From assembly GCF_003182095.1 (NCBI RefSeq), contig NZ_QGTJ01000001.1:1-64000 (forward strand): 64,000 bases of DNA. The letters are read 5' to 3'. The notes under the pieces were generated by a model, which saw only the letters and a list, made by a program, of their open reading frames with translations, did not search any database and was not told the DNA's origin. Of the stretch, positions 46,571 to 56,464 are shown piece by piece; within the stretch, counting starts at the first letter, position 1; each line of letters begins with the position of its first letter. The translations under genes were made by a program, and so were the position numbers. This DNA is from Plasticicumulans acidivorans (lineage in GTDB: Bacteria; Pseudomonadota; Gammaproteobacteria; Competibacterales; Competibacteraceae).

Positions 46571-48219
46571 GCCTTGCGCTCCTTGCGGCCCGCTTTGGGA
46601 GATTTGGCGGCGACGCTCAGGCCGAGCGCGGTTTGCAGCTTCGGACCGTAGAGCTGACCGCGCAGCTGGCCCTGGGCCGCAGCCAGCCGCTCGGGTTTGC
46701 GCGCATCGAAGCCGCCGCCATCGGCCCAGCGTTCGAACAGCTGCTGGGCGGTCGTGCGTAACTGCTGCAGCCAGGTTTCGCGCGCCGTGCGCCGCTGGGC
46801 GTCGCTGCTGTCCTGATGCAGCGGCAGCGCGCTCAGCGACTCGATCAGCGCGAAAAAGCCGGGCTCGGTGGCATCCCAGAAGGCGCGGTCGAGAAAGCCG
46901 AAATCGCCCTTGGCGTCGGCCGGACGCTCGAACCAGGCCGCACGCACCGCGCTCGCCAGATAACTGCGCGCCAGGCCGGCGGCCTCGACGCAGTGAGCGG
47001 CCAGGTCGCGCAACACGGACTGCGCCTCGACGTCACCGGGCGCGAACACCGGCATCCGCGCTTCGTACCAGCAGCGCGCCTTCATGTTGTCCATGTCGTA
47101 GCCGTTGGCCCACAGCCGCAACGGCCGCGCCGCGTCCCAGCACGCCGGGTCGAGCGCCTGCAACCGCGAGCGGTTCAGTTCGGCGCTGATGACGGTCGCC
47201 GGGCGCACCGTCTGCGCAGCATCGCCGTACAGCAGCGCCGGCCAGTGGCGATAACCGATGCCACCTGGCTGCGGATGCTGCGGCAGCCACTCGGTCGCGC
47301 TGGCCTTGGGCCGGTAATACGGCGACAGCGGGTGCAGCCAGACGGTGTAGTTGGCGCCGCGCGGCCGGCTGGCGTAACGCTGCAGCAGACGCTCAGCCTC
47401 GGCGCCGCACAGATCACAGCGCCCGGCCACGGTATCGTCCCAGTCGAAGCGGATGCGCCGCGGCGTCGCCCAGTACACCAGCGCCGGATGCGCATCGGCC
47501 GCGGTGATCTGCTGGTTCTGCTCGCTGGTACGCGTCGGCGACAGCCACGGAAACCACGCCCGCGCATCATCGCCGCCACGCCAGTCGCCGAGAAAGCGCC
47601 GCTTGGTCAGCACGTTGAGCCACAGCTCGTGCCACAGCAGCAGCGGCTGGCCGTCGCGGCGTGCGTGCGGATCGAACAGCAGTAGCGTGGTCAGCGGTCC
47701 ACCGCCGCGCAGCGAGGTGCGAATGCCGGCGCCACCCGCCGGTGCATTGGTCTGCAGGGTGAACAGCGCCTGCGCCGCACAGGCCGGACACAGGGCGTTG
47801 ACCTGGCCACCGTGAACGAAATGATCGGCGTTGTTGCGCAGCGTCTGGCCGCCGGGCGCTTCGATCAGCAGGCTGTCGATGTCGTTGTCGGCCGGCCCGA
47901 GGCGGGCGTCGAAATCCTGCATGAAGCGCGGCCCGTCGCCGTCGAGCGCGAAGGTTGCGGCCAGCGGTGCCAGCAGCGCGCGCAGCGCTTCGACCGGCGG
48001 CGGCTGCAGGCGCTCGGCCCACTCGTATTCATCGTCCGGCGCGTACAGCGTCTGCAGCAGGCCGACCAGAAACTGAAACAGCGCCGCATCGAAATCCGCC
48101 CGCCCGCTGTCGATCGCCACCACCGGATCGTCCAGCTCGGCGAGCTGCCAGGGCGCGACCAGCGCCCGCCCGCCGCCATGGCGGCGCACCGGAATCCACG
48201 CAGCTTCGATCAAGTTCAT
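46567..48219 (-). CDS. cse1: Cse1 (CasA, Cas8e), Cascade large subunit
   Basis: A 550-residue Cas8e (E. coli 502). It starts MNLIEAAWIPVRRHGG, has zinc-ribbon-like pairs CPAC (about 144) and CDLC (about 268), a hinge and a C-terminal helical bundle. It recognises the PAM and recruits Cas3. ATGA overlap with cas3 upstream and four-base overlap with cse2. Confidence 0.94.
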   Translation of the reverse strand: MNLIEAAWIPVRRHGGGRALVAPWQLAELDDPVVAIDSGRADFDAALFQFLVGLLQTLYAPDDEYEWAERLQPPPVEALRALLAPLAATFALDGDGPRFMQDFDARLGPADNDIDSLLIEAPGGQTLRNNADHFVHGGQVNALCPACAAQALFTLQTNAPAGGAGIRTSLRGGGPLTTLLLFDPHARRDGQPLLLWHELWLNVLTKRRFLGDWRGGDDARAWFPWLSPTRTSEQNQQITAADAHPALVYWATPRRIRFDWDDTVAGRCDLCGAEAERLLQRYASRPRGANYTVWLHPLSPYYRPKASATEWLPQHPQPGGIGYRHWPALLYGDAAQTVRPATVISAELNRSRLQALDPACWDAARPLRLWANGYDMDNMKARCWYEARMPVFAPGDVEAQSVLRDLAAHCVEAAGLARSYLASAVRAAWFERPADAKGDFGFLDRAFWDATEPGFFALIESLSALPLHQDSSDAQRRTARETWLQQLRTTAQQLFERWADGGGFDARKPERLAAAQGQLRGQLYGPKLQTALGLSVAAKSPKAGRKERKA

Positions 48220-50954
48220 GATGTTTCGTCCTTTTCCTGCTCCTCATCACGCCACAAGCCGAGGCGGACGTCGTAGTGCAGCGTGCGCCGGCGGCCGGCG
48301 GCGTCGAGCACTTCACCGTGCCAGCGGCCGGCGGCGCCCGGATACAGCGGCAGCAGCACACTCCAGCGGCCGCGGTCCGGCAGTGCGGCTTCCGCTTGCT
48401 GCGCGGCGGTTTCGTCGGCGCCGTCGAGCGCGGCACGTGCCTTGGCGTACCGCGCCAGCACGCGGACTTGTGAACGCTCCCAGCCGGCGACGCCGGCGTG
48501 CAGCGGGCACCATTCGCCGTCGCGCAGGACTGCCAGCCGCAGCAGGGTTTCGGCCTCGCCGAGGCGGGTCGGCGTCAGGCGCTCGTCGGCCCAGGTGAAA
48601 CCGTCGTGCTGATAGCCCTGCCCGGGATCGAGGGCGTTGAGCTGGGCCTGCGTGGTCGCCGCATGGCGCGCGCCGTCGGCGTCGATGTCGCTTTGATCGA
48701 GCACGCCCGGCGCCTCGGCGCCGTCGCCGTAGACGGTTTCGATCAGCGCCCGGGCGTCGTCGGGCATCGCAAAGCCGCCACGCCGTTCGAGCTCGTGCGC
48801 GCCGAGCCAGAGCTGGCGATGGTTGGGATAGACACGCGCAGCGCGTGGCAGCAGGCGCCGCAGCCAGTCGGCGTCGACGTCGCTGCGCGGCGCCGGGCCG
48901 TACAGCCACAGGCACGGCTCGCCGCGGGCATCGGGCTGCGGATCGGCGGCGGCACGCAGCGCACCGTGTTCATCACGGCGGTGGCGGCACAAACGCCCGG
49001 CGCGCTGGATCAGAGCATCGATCGGCGCCAGATCGCTGACCAGCACGTCGAAATCCAGATCGAGCGACTGCTCGACGACCTGCGTGGCGATGACGATCTG
49101 CCCTGCCCGTCCAGCGGCGGCGCCGTCGTAACCGAAGCGGGCGACCACCGCCTGCTCGATGCGCTGGCGGTCGGCGACGCTGAAGCGGGCGTGGAACAGC
49201 GTCAGCGACTCGACGCCGGCCGCGGCCAGCGCGGCAAAGGCTTCGCGCGCATCGGCGACGCTGTTGCGAATCCAGCAGGCGCAGCGCCCGGCCGCGGCCG
49301 CCGCGCGCAGGCTGGCGATGACTTGTTCGATGCTGTCGAGCCGGCGCACCGCAACGCGCCGGGCGACAGCGGCGCGGGTCGCAAGCGCACGCTCACCGAC
49401 GCCGGCCTGCGTCAGCAGCGGATACGCGCCGGGCTGCGTCGGCAATCTCAGCTCGCGCCCGCCACCCTCGGCCCAGGCCCGCATCAGCTCGGCGCGCATC
49501 TGCGTCGGCAGGGTCGCCGACAGCAGGATCGCACTGCCGCCGGCGGCGGCGTGAAAGCGCAGCAGGCTCTGCAGCAGGCGGTGCACATACGGCTCACTGG
49601 CGTGCACCTCGTCGCAGATCAGCACCTTGCCGAACAGGCCGAGCAGGCGCAGCGACTGATGGCGCGTCGGCAGCACGCCGAGCAGCCCCTGATCAATGGT
49701 GCCGGCGCCGACTTGCGCCAGCAGCGCCTTCTTGCGGCTGTCGGCGAGCCAGGCCCGGCAGCGCACGCTGGCCGCTTCCAGTGCGCCGGCGCCGTAATCG
49801 TCCTCGGCGGCGGCCGGAGCGAGGATCGAGGCGCGAAACTGCGGATCGAGATCGCGCATGCCGTGGGCGAGCACCAGCGAGGGCCGCTCGCCGGGCGCGA
49901 ACAGCCGCGCGTAAACGCGACCGAGGCGTGCATACATTGCCGTCGCCGTCGCCATCGTCGGCAGCGCGAAATACAGGCCGTCGGCGCGACCGGCCGCCAT
50001 CAGCCGCTGCGCCAGCAGCAGCGCGGCCTCGGTCTTGCCGGCCCCGGTGACGTCTTCGAGCACGAACAGCTGCGGCCCGTCACCGAGCGTGAGCGTCGCC
50101 GCGCACTGCTGCAGCGGCGAGGCGCCGGCGGCCGGCAGCTGCGGAAACAGCGTGGCCAGCGTCTGCTCGGCCGCACTCGCTGCCGGCAGCACGCCGCATT
50201 CCGCCACCGCCTCGGCGGCCTGCCGGCAGGCGCGCTGCCAGTAGCGCGCTAGGCCGTAGGCCGGATCGTCGCAGAAATCGAACCAGCGGGTATTCGAGCC
50301 GATCCAGTCGGCCAGCACCGTGATGCCGGCCAGCCACCACGACAGGCGCCGCGACGCGTCGGCAAACGCTTTGGCATCGGCCACCTCGACGGCGTCGAGC
50401 CCGGCGAGCAGCAGCGCCGCCAGCTCATCGACGAAGGCCAGCGCGGCCTGCTGGTCGGCCTCGCTGAAGGCATCGACCCGCGCACCGGCAACCTGCGGCG
50501 GCTGGCCGTGATGGCCGGTCACCGCGGCCGCCCAGGCATCGAGCCCGTTGACGATGCGTCCGCGCTGCGTCGACGCCGTCAGCTGCAGCCAGTCGCCGCG
50601 GCGCAGGCGCGCACGCAGCAGATCCGACCACAGCAGATAACCAAGGCTGTCATGGCGCTGCGGCGAGGTCTTGCTCAGCGGCGGCCGCTCGGCCTGCAAC
50701 TGCCGCAGCACATCGCTGCGCTGCGCCTGGAAGGTCTCAGCGAACTTGCCGATGTCGTGCAGCGCCAGGAAAAAGCTGAACCAGGCGATGAATACCGGCT
50801 CCGGCAGACCGAGCGCCTGTGCCAGAAAGCGGCACAGCCGCGGGTGACGTAGCAGGTACTCGCGCCCGACCGCGGCCACATCCAGGCAGTGATACGGCAG
50901 CAGATGCCACGCTGCCCGCGTCTTGCCCCAGTACCCCGCTCCCGCCGTGTACAT
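48216..50954 (-). CDS. cas3: Cas3, CRISPR nuclease-helicase
   Basis: A 912-residue protein (E. coli 888). The HD nuclease domain (about 1-230) has ALHDIGKF and GHHGQPP. The helicase domain (about 260-700) has Walker A VTGAGKTEAALL, Walker B CDEVHASEP, motif III SATLP and motif VI QRAGRLCRH. A C-terminal domain follows. The start at 50954 (MYTAGAGYWGKT) is chosen because it matches the E. coli start and has GGGAG eight bases upstream; longer in-frame starts exist. It unwinds and degrades the target strand after Cascade binding. First gene of the cas operon, divergent from nrdA. Confidence 0.95.
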   Translation of the reverse strand: MYTAGAGYWGKTRAAWHLLPYHCLDVAAVGREYLLRHPRLCRFLAQALGLPEPVFIAWFSFFLALHDIGKFAETFQAQRSDVLRQLQAERPPLSKTSPQRHDSLGYLLWSDLLRARLRRGDWLQLTASTQRGRIVNGLDAWAAAVTGHHGQPPQVAGARVDAFSEADQQAALAFVDELAALLLAGLDAVEVADAKAFADASRRLSWWLAGITVLADWIGSNTRWFDFCDDPAYGLARYWQRACRQAAEAVAECGVLPAASAAEQTLATLFPQLPAAGASPLQQCAATLTLGDGPQLFVLEDVTGAGKTEAALLLAQRLMAAGRADGLYFALPTMATATAMYARLGRVYARLFAPGERPSLVLAHGMRDLDPQFRASILAPAAAEDDYGAGALEAASVRCRAWLADSRKKALLAQVGAGTIDQGLLGVLPTRHQSLRLLGLFGKVLICDEVHASEPYVHRLLQSLLRFHAAAGGSAILLSATLPTQMRAELMRAWAEGGGRELRLPTQPGAYPLLTQAGVGERALATRAAVARRVAVRRLDSIEQVIASLRAAAAAGRCACWIRNSVADAREAFAALAAAGVESLTLFHARFSVADRQRIEQAVVARFGYDGAAAGRAGQIVIATQVVEQSLDLDFDVLVSDLAPIDALIQRAGRLCRHRRDEHGALRAAADPQPDARGEPCLWLYGPAPRSDVDADWLRRLLPRAARVYPNHRQLWLGAHELERRGGFAMPDDARALIETVYGDGAEAPGVLDQSDIDADGARHAATTQAQLNALDPGQGYQHDGFTWADERLTPTRLGEAETLLRLAVLRDGEWCPLHAGVAGWERSQVRVLARYAKARAALDGADETAAQQAEAALPDRGRWSVLLPLYPGAAGRWHGEVLDAAGRRRTLHYDVRLGLWRDEEQEKDETS

Positions 50955-51109
50955 GCCACGCGCTCCCGACATTTTCATGCCGCCATGCTGCCGCCTTCCC
51001 ACGATCCGCGATGTGAGCCATGCGATTGCGGATTTCGGCACGCTCGCGTAGCGCCGGCGGGTGGCGGCTTGCGTGGTGCGGAAACGCAGCGAGGATCAAG
51101 CGCTTGCGC

Positions 51110-51125
51110 ATTCCATATATGGATG
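51110..51125. promoter_or_regulatory. NrdR box 1 (distal, weaker)
   Basis: The centre CCATATATGG (51113-51122) keeps the ATATAT core of the NrdR consensus but the ends are poor. Its centre is 32 bases from that of box 2, the expected helical spacing for paired NrdR boxes. Confidence 0.5.
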
Positions 51126-51141
51126 TTTTGCGGCGCATATA

Positions 51142-51157
51142 ACACTACATCTTGTGT
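51142..51157. promoter_or_regulatory. NrdR box 2 (proximal, strong)
   Basis: ACACTACATCTTGTGT matches the 16-base NrdR consensus (ACAC-W-ATATAT-W-GTGT) at 14 positions. It lies just upstream of the nrd -35 element. NrdR represses ribonucleotide reductase genes when dATP is abundant. Confidence 0.7.
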
Positions 51158-51164
51158 TCATGGT

Positions 51165-51194
51165 TTGACGCTGCATTGCAGCGCTGGCTATAGT
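51165..51194 (+). promoter_or_regulatory. Sigma-70-type promoter of nrdAB
   Basis: TTGACG (51165-51170) and TATAGT (51189-51194) are 18 bases apart. Transcription would begin about 51201, directly before the riboswitch aptamer. The NrdR boxes lie immediately upstream. Confidence 0.65.
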
Positions 51195-51203
51195 CGCGGC
51201 GCG

Positions 51204-51364
51204 CTGGTTCCTCCGCGATGGCGGAGGATGAAAAGGGAAGCCGGTCGAATACCGGCACTGCCCCCGCAACTGTAGGCGGCGAGTCGCTTGCCCCGTCGGG
51301 CCACTGGGAAACCGGGAAGGCCGGCAGGCGATGTCTGAGCCGCGAGTCAGGAGACCTGCCCGCG
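51204..51364 (+). ncRNA. Cobalamin (adenosylcobalamin) riboswitch
   Basis: The RNA holds the conserved blocks of the B12 riboswitch in order: GGTTCC near the start, GAAAAGGGAAGCCGGT, the loop CACTGCCCCCGCAACTGTAGGCGG, the B12 box core GCCACTGG (51300-51307), GGGAAGGCCGGCAGGCG and the closing AGTCAGGAGACCTGCC (ending 51360). About 130 bases of expression platform follow before the nrdA ATG. B12 binding is expected to turn the operon off, as shown for the class I nrdAB operon of Streptomyces coelicolor. This implies a B12-dependent (class II) reductase elsewhere in the genome. Confidence 0.93.
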
Positions 51365-51497
51365 CACGCTTTTCGTTCCCTGGCGCGGGGTGTCGCCGCG
51401 GGCGAACCGGATCGAGTGTGCCGGGGGCTGCCCATGCCCTGCGCCGATCCGCGTCCGTCCGGTTTCCCCCGCGCTGCCGCCGCCGAGGAAGCCCACG

Positions 51498-54400
51498 ATG
51501 ATCCACTCTCCGCCCGCGCTGCAGCCGCCCCAGGCCGCGCTGAGCGCCGTCGACGCCCTGCTCGCCGCCACCGAAGCGGCAACGCTCGCGCTCGACCTGC
51601 CACTGCTGCGCGAACTGGCGATCAGCCACGGCGCGGCACAGGCCGGTGCGGAGGTACACAGTGCGCTGCTGCTCGCCGCGCGCACGCTGATCGAGCGCGA
51701 TCCGGCTTACGACGCGCTCGCCGTGCGCCTGCAGCTGCTCGCGCTGGGTCATGAGGTGCTCGGCGCCGAGGCGCTGACGCTGAGCGCGCTGGCCGCGCAC
51801 TATCCGGCGGCGCTGCCGGCCTTCGTCACTGAAGGCATCGCCGCCGAACAGCTCGATCCGCGGCTGGGCGAATTCGACCTGGCACGGCTGGCGGCGGCGC
51901 TGCGCCCCGAGCGCGACCGGCAGTTCGGCTACCTCGGTCTGCAGACGCTCTACGACCGCTACTTCCTGCACATCGATGGCCGCCGCATCGAGCTGCCGCA
52001 GGTGTTTTTCATGCGCGTGGCGATGGGGCTGGCGCTCAACGAGGCCGAGCGCGAGGCGCGGGCGATCGAGTTCTACGAGCTGCTGTCGAGCTTCGCGTTC
52101 ATGTGCTCGACGCCGACGCTGTTCAACGCCGGCACCTGCCACCCGCAGCTGTCCTCCTGCTACCTGACCACGGTCGACGATGATCTCGAAGCGATCTTCC
52201 AGGCGGTCAAGGAAAACGCGCTGCTGCAGAAATACGCCGGCGGCCTCGGCAACGACTGGACGCCGGTGCGCGCCCTCGGCAGCCGCATCCGCGGCACCAA
52301 CGGCATCAGCCAGGGTGTGATCCCCTTCCTCAAAGTGGTCAACGACACCGCGGTCGCGGTGAATCAGTGCTTCGCACCGGACACCGTGGTGTTCACCGCC
52401 GACGGCCCCCGGCCGATCCGCGAGGTCATCGCCGGTGATCTGGTGCTCGGCTGCAGCGGCCGCTATCGCGAGGTCACGCAGAAGTTCACCTACAACCAGC
52501 GCGAGCCGATGCTGCGGCTCGACGTCACGCATGCGCTGGCGCCGCTCCATGTCACGACCGGGCACCCGTTCTATGCCATCCGCGGCGTGCCGCCGCAGCA
52601 GACCGGCGCGCACACGCGGCACGGGCTGGAGCAAGGCACGCTCAGACCGCAGTGGGTCGAGGCCGGCGCGCTGCAGCGCGGCGACTACGTGGCGCAGGTG
52701 ATTCCGCGTGAAATCGTGCCGGTGGCGGCGTTTGACGCCGACGATGCGCGGCTGTACGGCATCCTGCTCGGCGCCGGCCAGCTGTCGGACGATGTGCACT
52801 GGCACGTCAGCGGCGACCCGCAGCGCGACACGCATCTGGCCTTCGTGCGCACATACCTGCAGGCGCGCGGCATCCCCTGCCGGGAAATCCATCACGGCGA
52901 AGACGAATTGCAGATCCACTGGGCGATCGAGCGCTGCCTCCTGCGCGAAGCCAGCGGCGGCAGCCTCAGCGCCGGCAGTGCCGCGCTGTCGGTGACGCAG
53001 GCCGATGTTGTTGACGCCCGCGGCCGCCGGCGCATCGCCCGCCGCTTCGCCCATCTGCCGCTGCCCCAGACCCTGGCGCTGCTCCACGGCCTGCTGGAAG
53101 CCGGCGGCAGCATCCGCGGCAAGGTCATCCACTTCAGCAGCGCCTCGCAGCCGCTGGCCGAAGGGCTGCGCTACCAGCTGCTGCGTCTGGGCGTGCCCTG
53201 CGCCGGCCGCTACCGCGAGCCGCCGCCAGCACCCGGCACCCAGGCGGCGAGCGCCGAAGCCGACGGCCCGTTACCGAGCTGGGCGCTGCGCATCCCCGCG
53301 GTGCCCGAGCTTGCCGAGCGCCTCGGCTGCACGCCGCTGCGCCGGCGCCACTGGCTCAACCACGGCGGCCGCCTGTATTCGCGCGTGCGCCAGGTCAGCG
53401 CTCAGGCGCCCTGCCCCTTTGTCATCGATCTCAAGGTCGAGGGCGACGCCTCGTACATGACCAGCGCCGGGCTGGCGCATAACGGCGGCAAGCGCAAGGG
53501 CGCGGTCTGCGCCTACCTCGAAACCTGGCATCTCGACATCGAGGACTTCCTCGAACTGCGCAAGAACACCGGCGACGAGCGCCGGCGCACGCATGACATG
53601 AATACCGCGAACTGGATTCCGGACCTGTTCATGCAGCGCGTGGCCGCTGATGCCGAGTGGACGCTGTTCTCACCGAGCGACGTGCCGGACCTGCACCAGC
53701 GCTACGGCCGCGACTTCGCCCGCGCCTACGAGGCTTACGAAGCGGCGGCGGCGCGGGGCGAGATCCGCCTGTTCCGCCGCCTGCCGGCGCGCCAGCTGTG
53801 GCGCAAGATGCTGACGATGCTGTTCGAGACCGGCCACCCGTGGCTGACTTTCAAGGACGCCTGCAATCTGCGCTCGCCGCAGCAGCACGTCGGCGTGGTG
53901 CACAGCTCCAACCTGTGCACCGAGATCACGCTGAACACCGCCGCCGACGAAACCGCAGTGTGCAACCTCGGCTCGGTGAATCTGCGCGCGCACCTGCGCG
54001 ACGGTGCGCTCGATGCCGAGCGCCTGGCGCGCACCGTGAACACGGCGATGCGCATGCTCGACAACGTCATCGACCTCAACTACTACGCCACGCCGAAGGC
54101 GCGCAACGCCAACCTGCGTCACCGCCCGGTCGGGCTCGGCATCATGGGCTTTGCCGACTGCCTGCACGCCCTCGGCCTGCCCTACGCCAGTGATGCGGCG
54201 GTCGAGTTCGCCGACCGTTCGATGGAGCTGGTCTGCTTCCACGCCTACCGCGCGTCGAGCGAACTGGCCGTCGAACGCGGCTGCTATTCGAGCTTCGCCG
54301 GCAGCCTGTGGGCGCAGGGCGTGCTGCCGCCGGACACGCTGGCGCGGCTGCGCGACGAGCGCGGTGGCGACGTCGAACTCGACATGAGCGCCACGCTCGA

Positions 54401-54965
54401 CTGGGCGGCGCTGCGCGCGCAGATCAGCGAGCACGGCATGCGCAATTCCAACTGCGTGGCGATCGCGCCGACTGCGACCATCGCCAACATCGTCGGCGTC
54501 AGCGCCTCGATCGAGCCGGAATACCGCAACCTCTACGTCAAATCGAACCTCTCCGGCGAATTCACCGTGGTCAACGCCGATCTGCTGCGCGAGCTGCGCG
54601 CGCGCGGGCTGTGGGATGAGGCGATGCTGCACGAGCTCAAGCGCGCCGACGGGGCGCTCGGCCGCATCGCCCGTGTGCCGGCGCCGCTGAAGGCGCTGTA
54701 CGCGACGGCTTTCGAGATCGACCCGGAATGGCTGGTCGAGGCCGCCGCGCGGCGGCAGAAATGGATCGATCAGGCGCAGTCGCTGAACCTCTACGTCGCC
54801 GGCCGCTCCGGGCGCCAGCTCGATGCGCTCTACCAGCTGGCCTGGCGCCGCGGCCTGAAGACCACCTACTACCTGCGCACGCTCGGCGCCACCCACACCG
54901 ACGCAGCGACGCTCGAAGCGCCGCTGTGCTCCATCGACCAGCCTGACTGCGAGGCCTGCCAATGA
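51498..54965 (+). CDS. nrdA: Class I ribonucleoside-diphosphate reductase, large subunit, with in-frame intein
   Basis: 1155 codons, of which 372 are an intein; the host protein is 783 residues. Catalytic residues are present: Cys in PQLSSCYL, Asn/Cys/Glu in [11 protein letters not shown], Cys in [10 protein letters not shown], the radical-path Tyr region and the C-terminal Cys pair (PDCEAC). The N-terminal ATP cone is short or degenerate. The intein lies between VAVNQ and GGKRKGA, the specificity loop (loop 2). ATG 51498 has GAGGAAG upstream. It overlaps nrdB by four bases. It reduces ribonucleotides with NrdB for DNA synthesis; expression is set by NrdR boxes and the B12 riboswitch. Confidence 0.95.
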   Translation: MIHSPPALQPPQAALSAVDALLAATEAATLALDLPLLRELAISHGAAQAGAEVHSALLLAARTLIERDPAYDALAVRLQLLALGHEVLGAEALTLSALAAHYPAALPAFVTEGIAAEQLDPRLGEFDLARLAAALRPERDRQFGYLGLQTLYDRYFLHIDGRRIELPQVFFMRVAMGLALNEAEREARAIEFYELLSSFAFMCSTPTLFNAGTCHPQLSSCYLTTVDDDLEAIFQAVKENALLQKYAGGLGNDWTPVRALGSRIRGTNGISQGVIPFLKVVNDTAVAVNQCFAPDTVVFTADGPRPIREVIAGDLVLGCSGRYREVTQKFTYNQREPMLRLDVTHALAPLHVTTGHPFYAIRGVPPQQTGAHTRHGLEQGTLRPQWVEAGALQRGDYVAQVIPREIVPVAAFDADDARLYGILLGAGQLSDDVHWHVSGDPQRDTHLAFVRTYLQARGIPCREIHHGEDELQIHWAIERCLLREASGGSLSAGSAALSVTQADVVDARGRRRIARRFAHLPLPQTLALLHGLLEAGGSIRGKVIHFSSASQPLAEGLRYQLLRLGVPCAGRYREPPPAPGTQAASAEADGPLPSWALRIPAVPELAERLGCTPLRRRHWLNHGGRLYSRVRQVSAQAPCPFVIDLKVEGDASYMTSAGLAHNGGKRKGAVCAYLETWHLDIEDFLELRKNTGDERRRTHDMNTANWIPDLFMQRVAADAEWTLFSPSDVPDLHQRYGRDFARAYEAYEAAAARGEIRLFRRLPARQLWRKMLTMLFETGHPWLTFKDACNLRSPQQHVGVVHSSNLCTEITLNTAADETAVCNLGSVNLRAHLRDGALDAERLARTVNTAMRMLDNVIDLNYYATPKARNANLRHRPVGLGIMGFADCLHALGLPYASDAAVEFADRSMELVCFHAYRASSELAVERGCYSSFAGSLWAQGVLPPDTLARLRDERGGDVELDMSATLDWAALRAQISEHGMRNSNCVAIAPTATIANIVGVSASIEPEYRNLYVKSNLSGEFTVVNADLLRELRARGLWDEAMLHELKRADGALGRIARVPAPLKALYATAFEIDPEWLVEAAARRQKWIDQAQSLNLYVAGRSGRQLDALYQLAWRRGLKTTYYLRTLGATHTDAATLEAPLCSIDQPDCEACQ
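52368..53483 (+). other. Intein (Hint domain with degenerate LAGLIDADG endonuclease) in NrdA
   Basis: 372 residues, from Cys1 ([17 protein letters not shown], block A) through block B ([12 protein letters not shown]) to block F/G ([19 protein letters not shown] then AHN). The residue after the terminal Asn is Gly, whereas standard splicing needs Cys, Ser or Thr at +1. Between blocks B and F there are two LAGLIDADG-like motifs, [11 protein letters not shown] and [13 protein letters not shown], in which the catalytic Asp positions read Ala and Gly. The endonuclease is therefore probably dead. The insertion is exact and in frame; flanks join to the uninterrupted sequence VNQGGKRKGA known from other reductases. 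Confidence 0.9.
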
Positions 54966-55993
54966 ACGCCGTCGTCCGTCCCCTCGTCCTCGAACCGGTT
55001 GCCGCCGCCGACAAGCGCATCGTCAACGGCCGCGCCGACATCAACCAGCTGGCGCCGTTCAAGTACCCGTGGGCCTGGCAGTTCTTCCTCAACGCCAACC
55101 GCAACCACTGGACGCCGCTGGAAATCGGCATGGCGCAGGACGTCGCCGACTATCAGCAGCGGCTGACGCCGGCCGAGCGGCATGTCTTCGAGACCGTGCT
55201 CGCCTACCTGACCACCGCCGACATCCTGGCGATGCGCAACATCGGCCTGGCAGTGATGGAAAAGATGAGCGCGCCGGAACTGCAGATCTATCAGGCGCGC
55301 CAGGTCTACGAGGAATCGCTGCACACCTGGACTTACCAGCACTGCATCGAGACGCTCGGTCTCGACCAGGGCGAGATCTACAACCGCTACCGCGTGGTGC
55401 CGCAGCTGCACGCCAAGATCGCCCTCGCCAACCGCCGCCTCGACGCCGCCCTGCGCAGCGACCTCGACCTCGGCACCCGCGAGGGCCTGCACGAGTTCGC
55501 GCTCTCTTATTTATTCTTCGCCGCGGTGTTCGAGGGCTGCTGGTTCTACAACGGCTTCTCGCCGATCTTCGCGCTGCAGCGACGCGGCCTGATGCGCGGC
55601 ACCGCCGAGCAGTTCCAGTACATCCTGCGCGACGAAGTCATGCACTGCGCCTTCGGCATCCGCGTCGTGCGCGAGCTGCTGCACGAGGAGCAGCTGTCGC
55701 TCGACCCCCGCGCCATCGCTCACCTGTGGGAGGAAGCCGACGCCGCCGAAGCCAGCTACGCCGCCTACCTGCTGCCCGAGCCGATCGCCGGCTACAGCGC
55801 CGAACTGCACCACGGCCAGTTCCGCTTCGTCGCCAACCGCCGCGCCCGCCAGCTCGGCCTGAGCGAACCCTTCCCCGGCGCCGGCAACGTGCTGCCGTGG
55901 CTCGACGAACAGGTCAATCTGCGCAAGGAAAAGAACTTCTTCGAAACCCGCGTCACCGAGTATCAGAGCGGGGGGGCGCTGGAGTGGGATTGA
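54962..55993 (+). CDS. nrdB: Class I ribonucleoside-diphosphate reductase, small (radical) subunit
   Basis: A 343-residue ferritin-like R2 protein. Di-iron ligands are visible: Asp in YLTTADILA, Glu and His in [10 protein letters not shown], and later Glu/His in [10 protein letters not shown] and [10 protein letters not shown]. The radical Tyr follows the His by four residues (HTWTY), as in class Ia enzymes. It is translationally coupled to nrdA (ATGA). It makes the tyrosyl radical that starts each turnover of NrdA. Confidence 0.95.
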   Translation: MNAVVRPLVLEPVAAADKRIVNGRADINQLAPFKYPWAWQFFLNANRNHWTPLEIGMAQDVADYQQRLTPAERHVFETVLAYLTTADILAMRNIGLAVMEKMSAPELQIYQARQVYEESLHTWTYQHCIETLGLDQGEIYNRYRVVPQLHAKIALANRRLDAALRSDLDLGTREGLHEFALSYLFFAAVFEGCWFYNGFSPIFALQRRGLMRGTAEQFQYILRDEVMHCAFGIRVVRELLHEEQLSLDPRAIAHLWEEADAAEASYAAYLLPEPIAGYSAELHHGQFRFVANRRARQLGLSEPFPGAGNVLPWLDEQVNLRKEKNFFETRVTEYQSGGALEWD

Positions 55994-56051
55994 GGGTGCG
56001 CGCATAAAGCCTGTTCTCGCGAACGCACCGTATTTAAAAAGAGGTACAGCG

Positions 56052-56315
56052 TTGGCGCCAGCAATGAACTCAATGAAGCATCCTCAGCGTCGGCTGCTGG
56101 CAGCCGCCTGCTGCGTCGGCCTGGCTCTCGGCGGTGTGATGCTCTGGCTCGGCCTGCTGCATGATCCGCAGTCGGAGTTTCATCTGGCTGATGGCGGCGT
56201 GGATTATGGGTATTGCCTCCTGGTTTTCGCCTCCTGGGCGTTGAGCGGAGCCTTGTTCACGATGGTCGTGCTCGGGCTGTATCTATTGCTACGGCGCTGG
56301 ATCGCTGGTCGATAA
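56052..56315 (+). CDS. Small two-helix membrane protein of unknown function
   Basis: An 87-residue protein with two membrane helices (about 15-35, LLAAACCVGLALGGVMLWLG; about 55-80, LLVFASWALSGALFTMVVLG). TTG 56052 has AGAGG seven bases upstream; ATGs at 56064 and 56073 are alternatives. It is 58 bases after nrdB and before a strong terminator, so it may be the last gene of the nrd transcript. I do not recognise a family. Confidence 0.6.
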   Translation: MAPAMNSMKHPQRRLLAAACCVGLALGGVMLWLGLLHDPQSEFHLADGGVDYGYCLLVFASWALSGALFTMVVLGLYLLLRRWIAGR

Positions 56316-56391
56316 CGACAGACTCAGCAACACACTCCCCGGCCGCAGTCACACACGCATGCCGCAGCGACGGTATTTCCCCCCCAAACGC

Positions 56392-56432
56392 ACCGCGGCC
56401 CCTGTCACCGACTGAGTGACAGGGGCCGCGGT
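56392..56432. terminator. Strong bidirectional hairpin between the nrd and RND operons
   Basis: ACCGCGGCCCCTGTCAC (56392-56408) pairs perfectly over 17 bases with 56416-56432 around a seven-base loop. It lies between two convergent operons. A clear T-run is missing on both sides, but the stem is very stable. Confidence 0.7.
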
Positions 56433-56464
56433 CTTGATGATTCAGCGTAGCGGGCGGGAAACGA

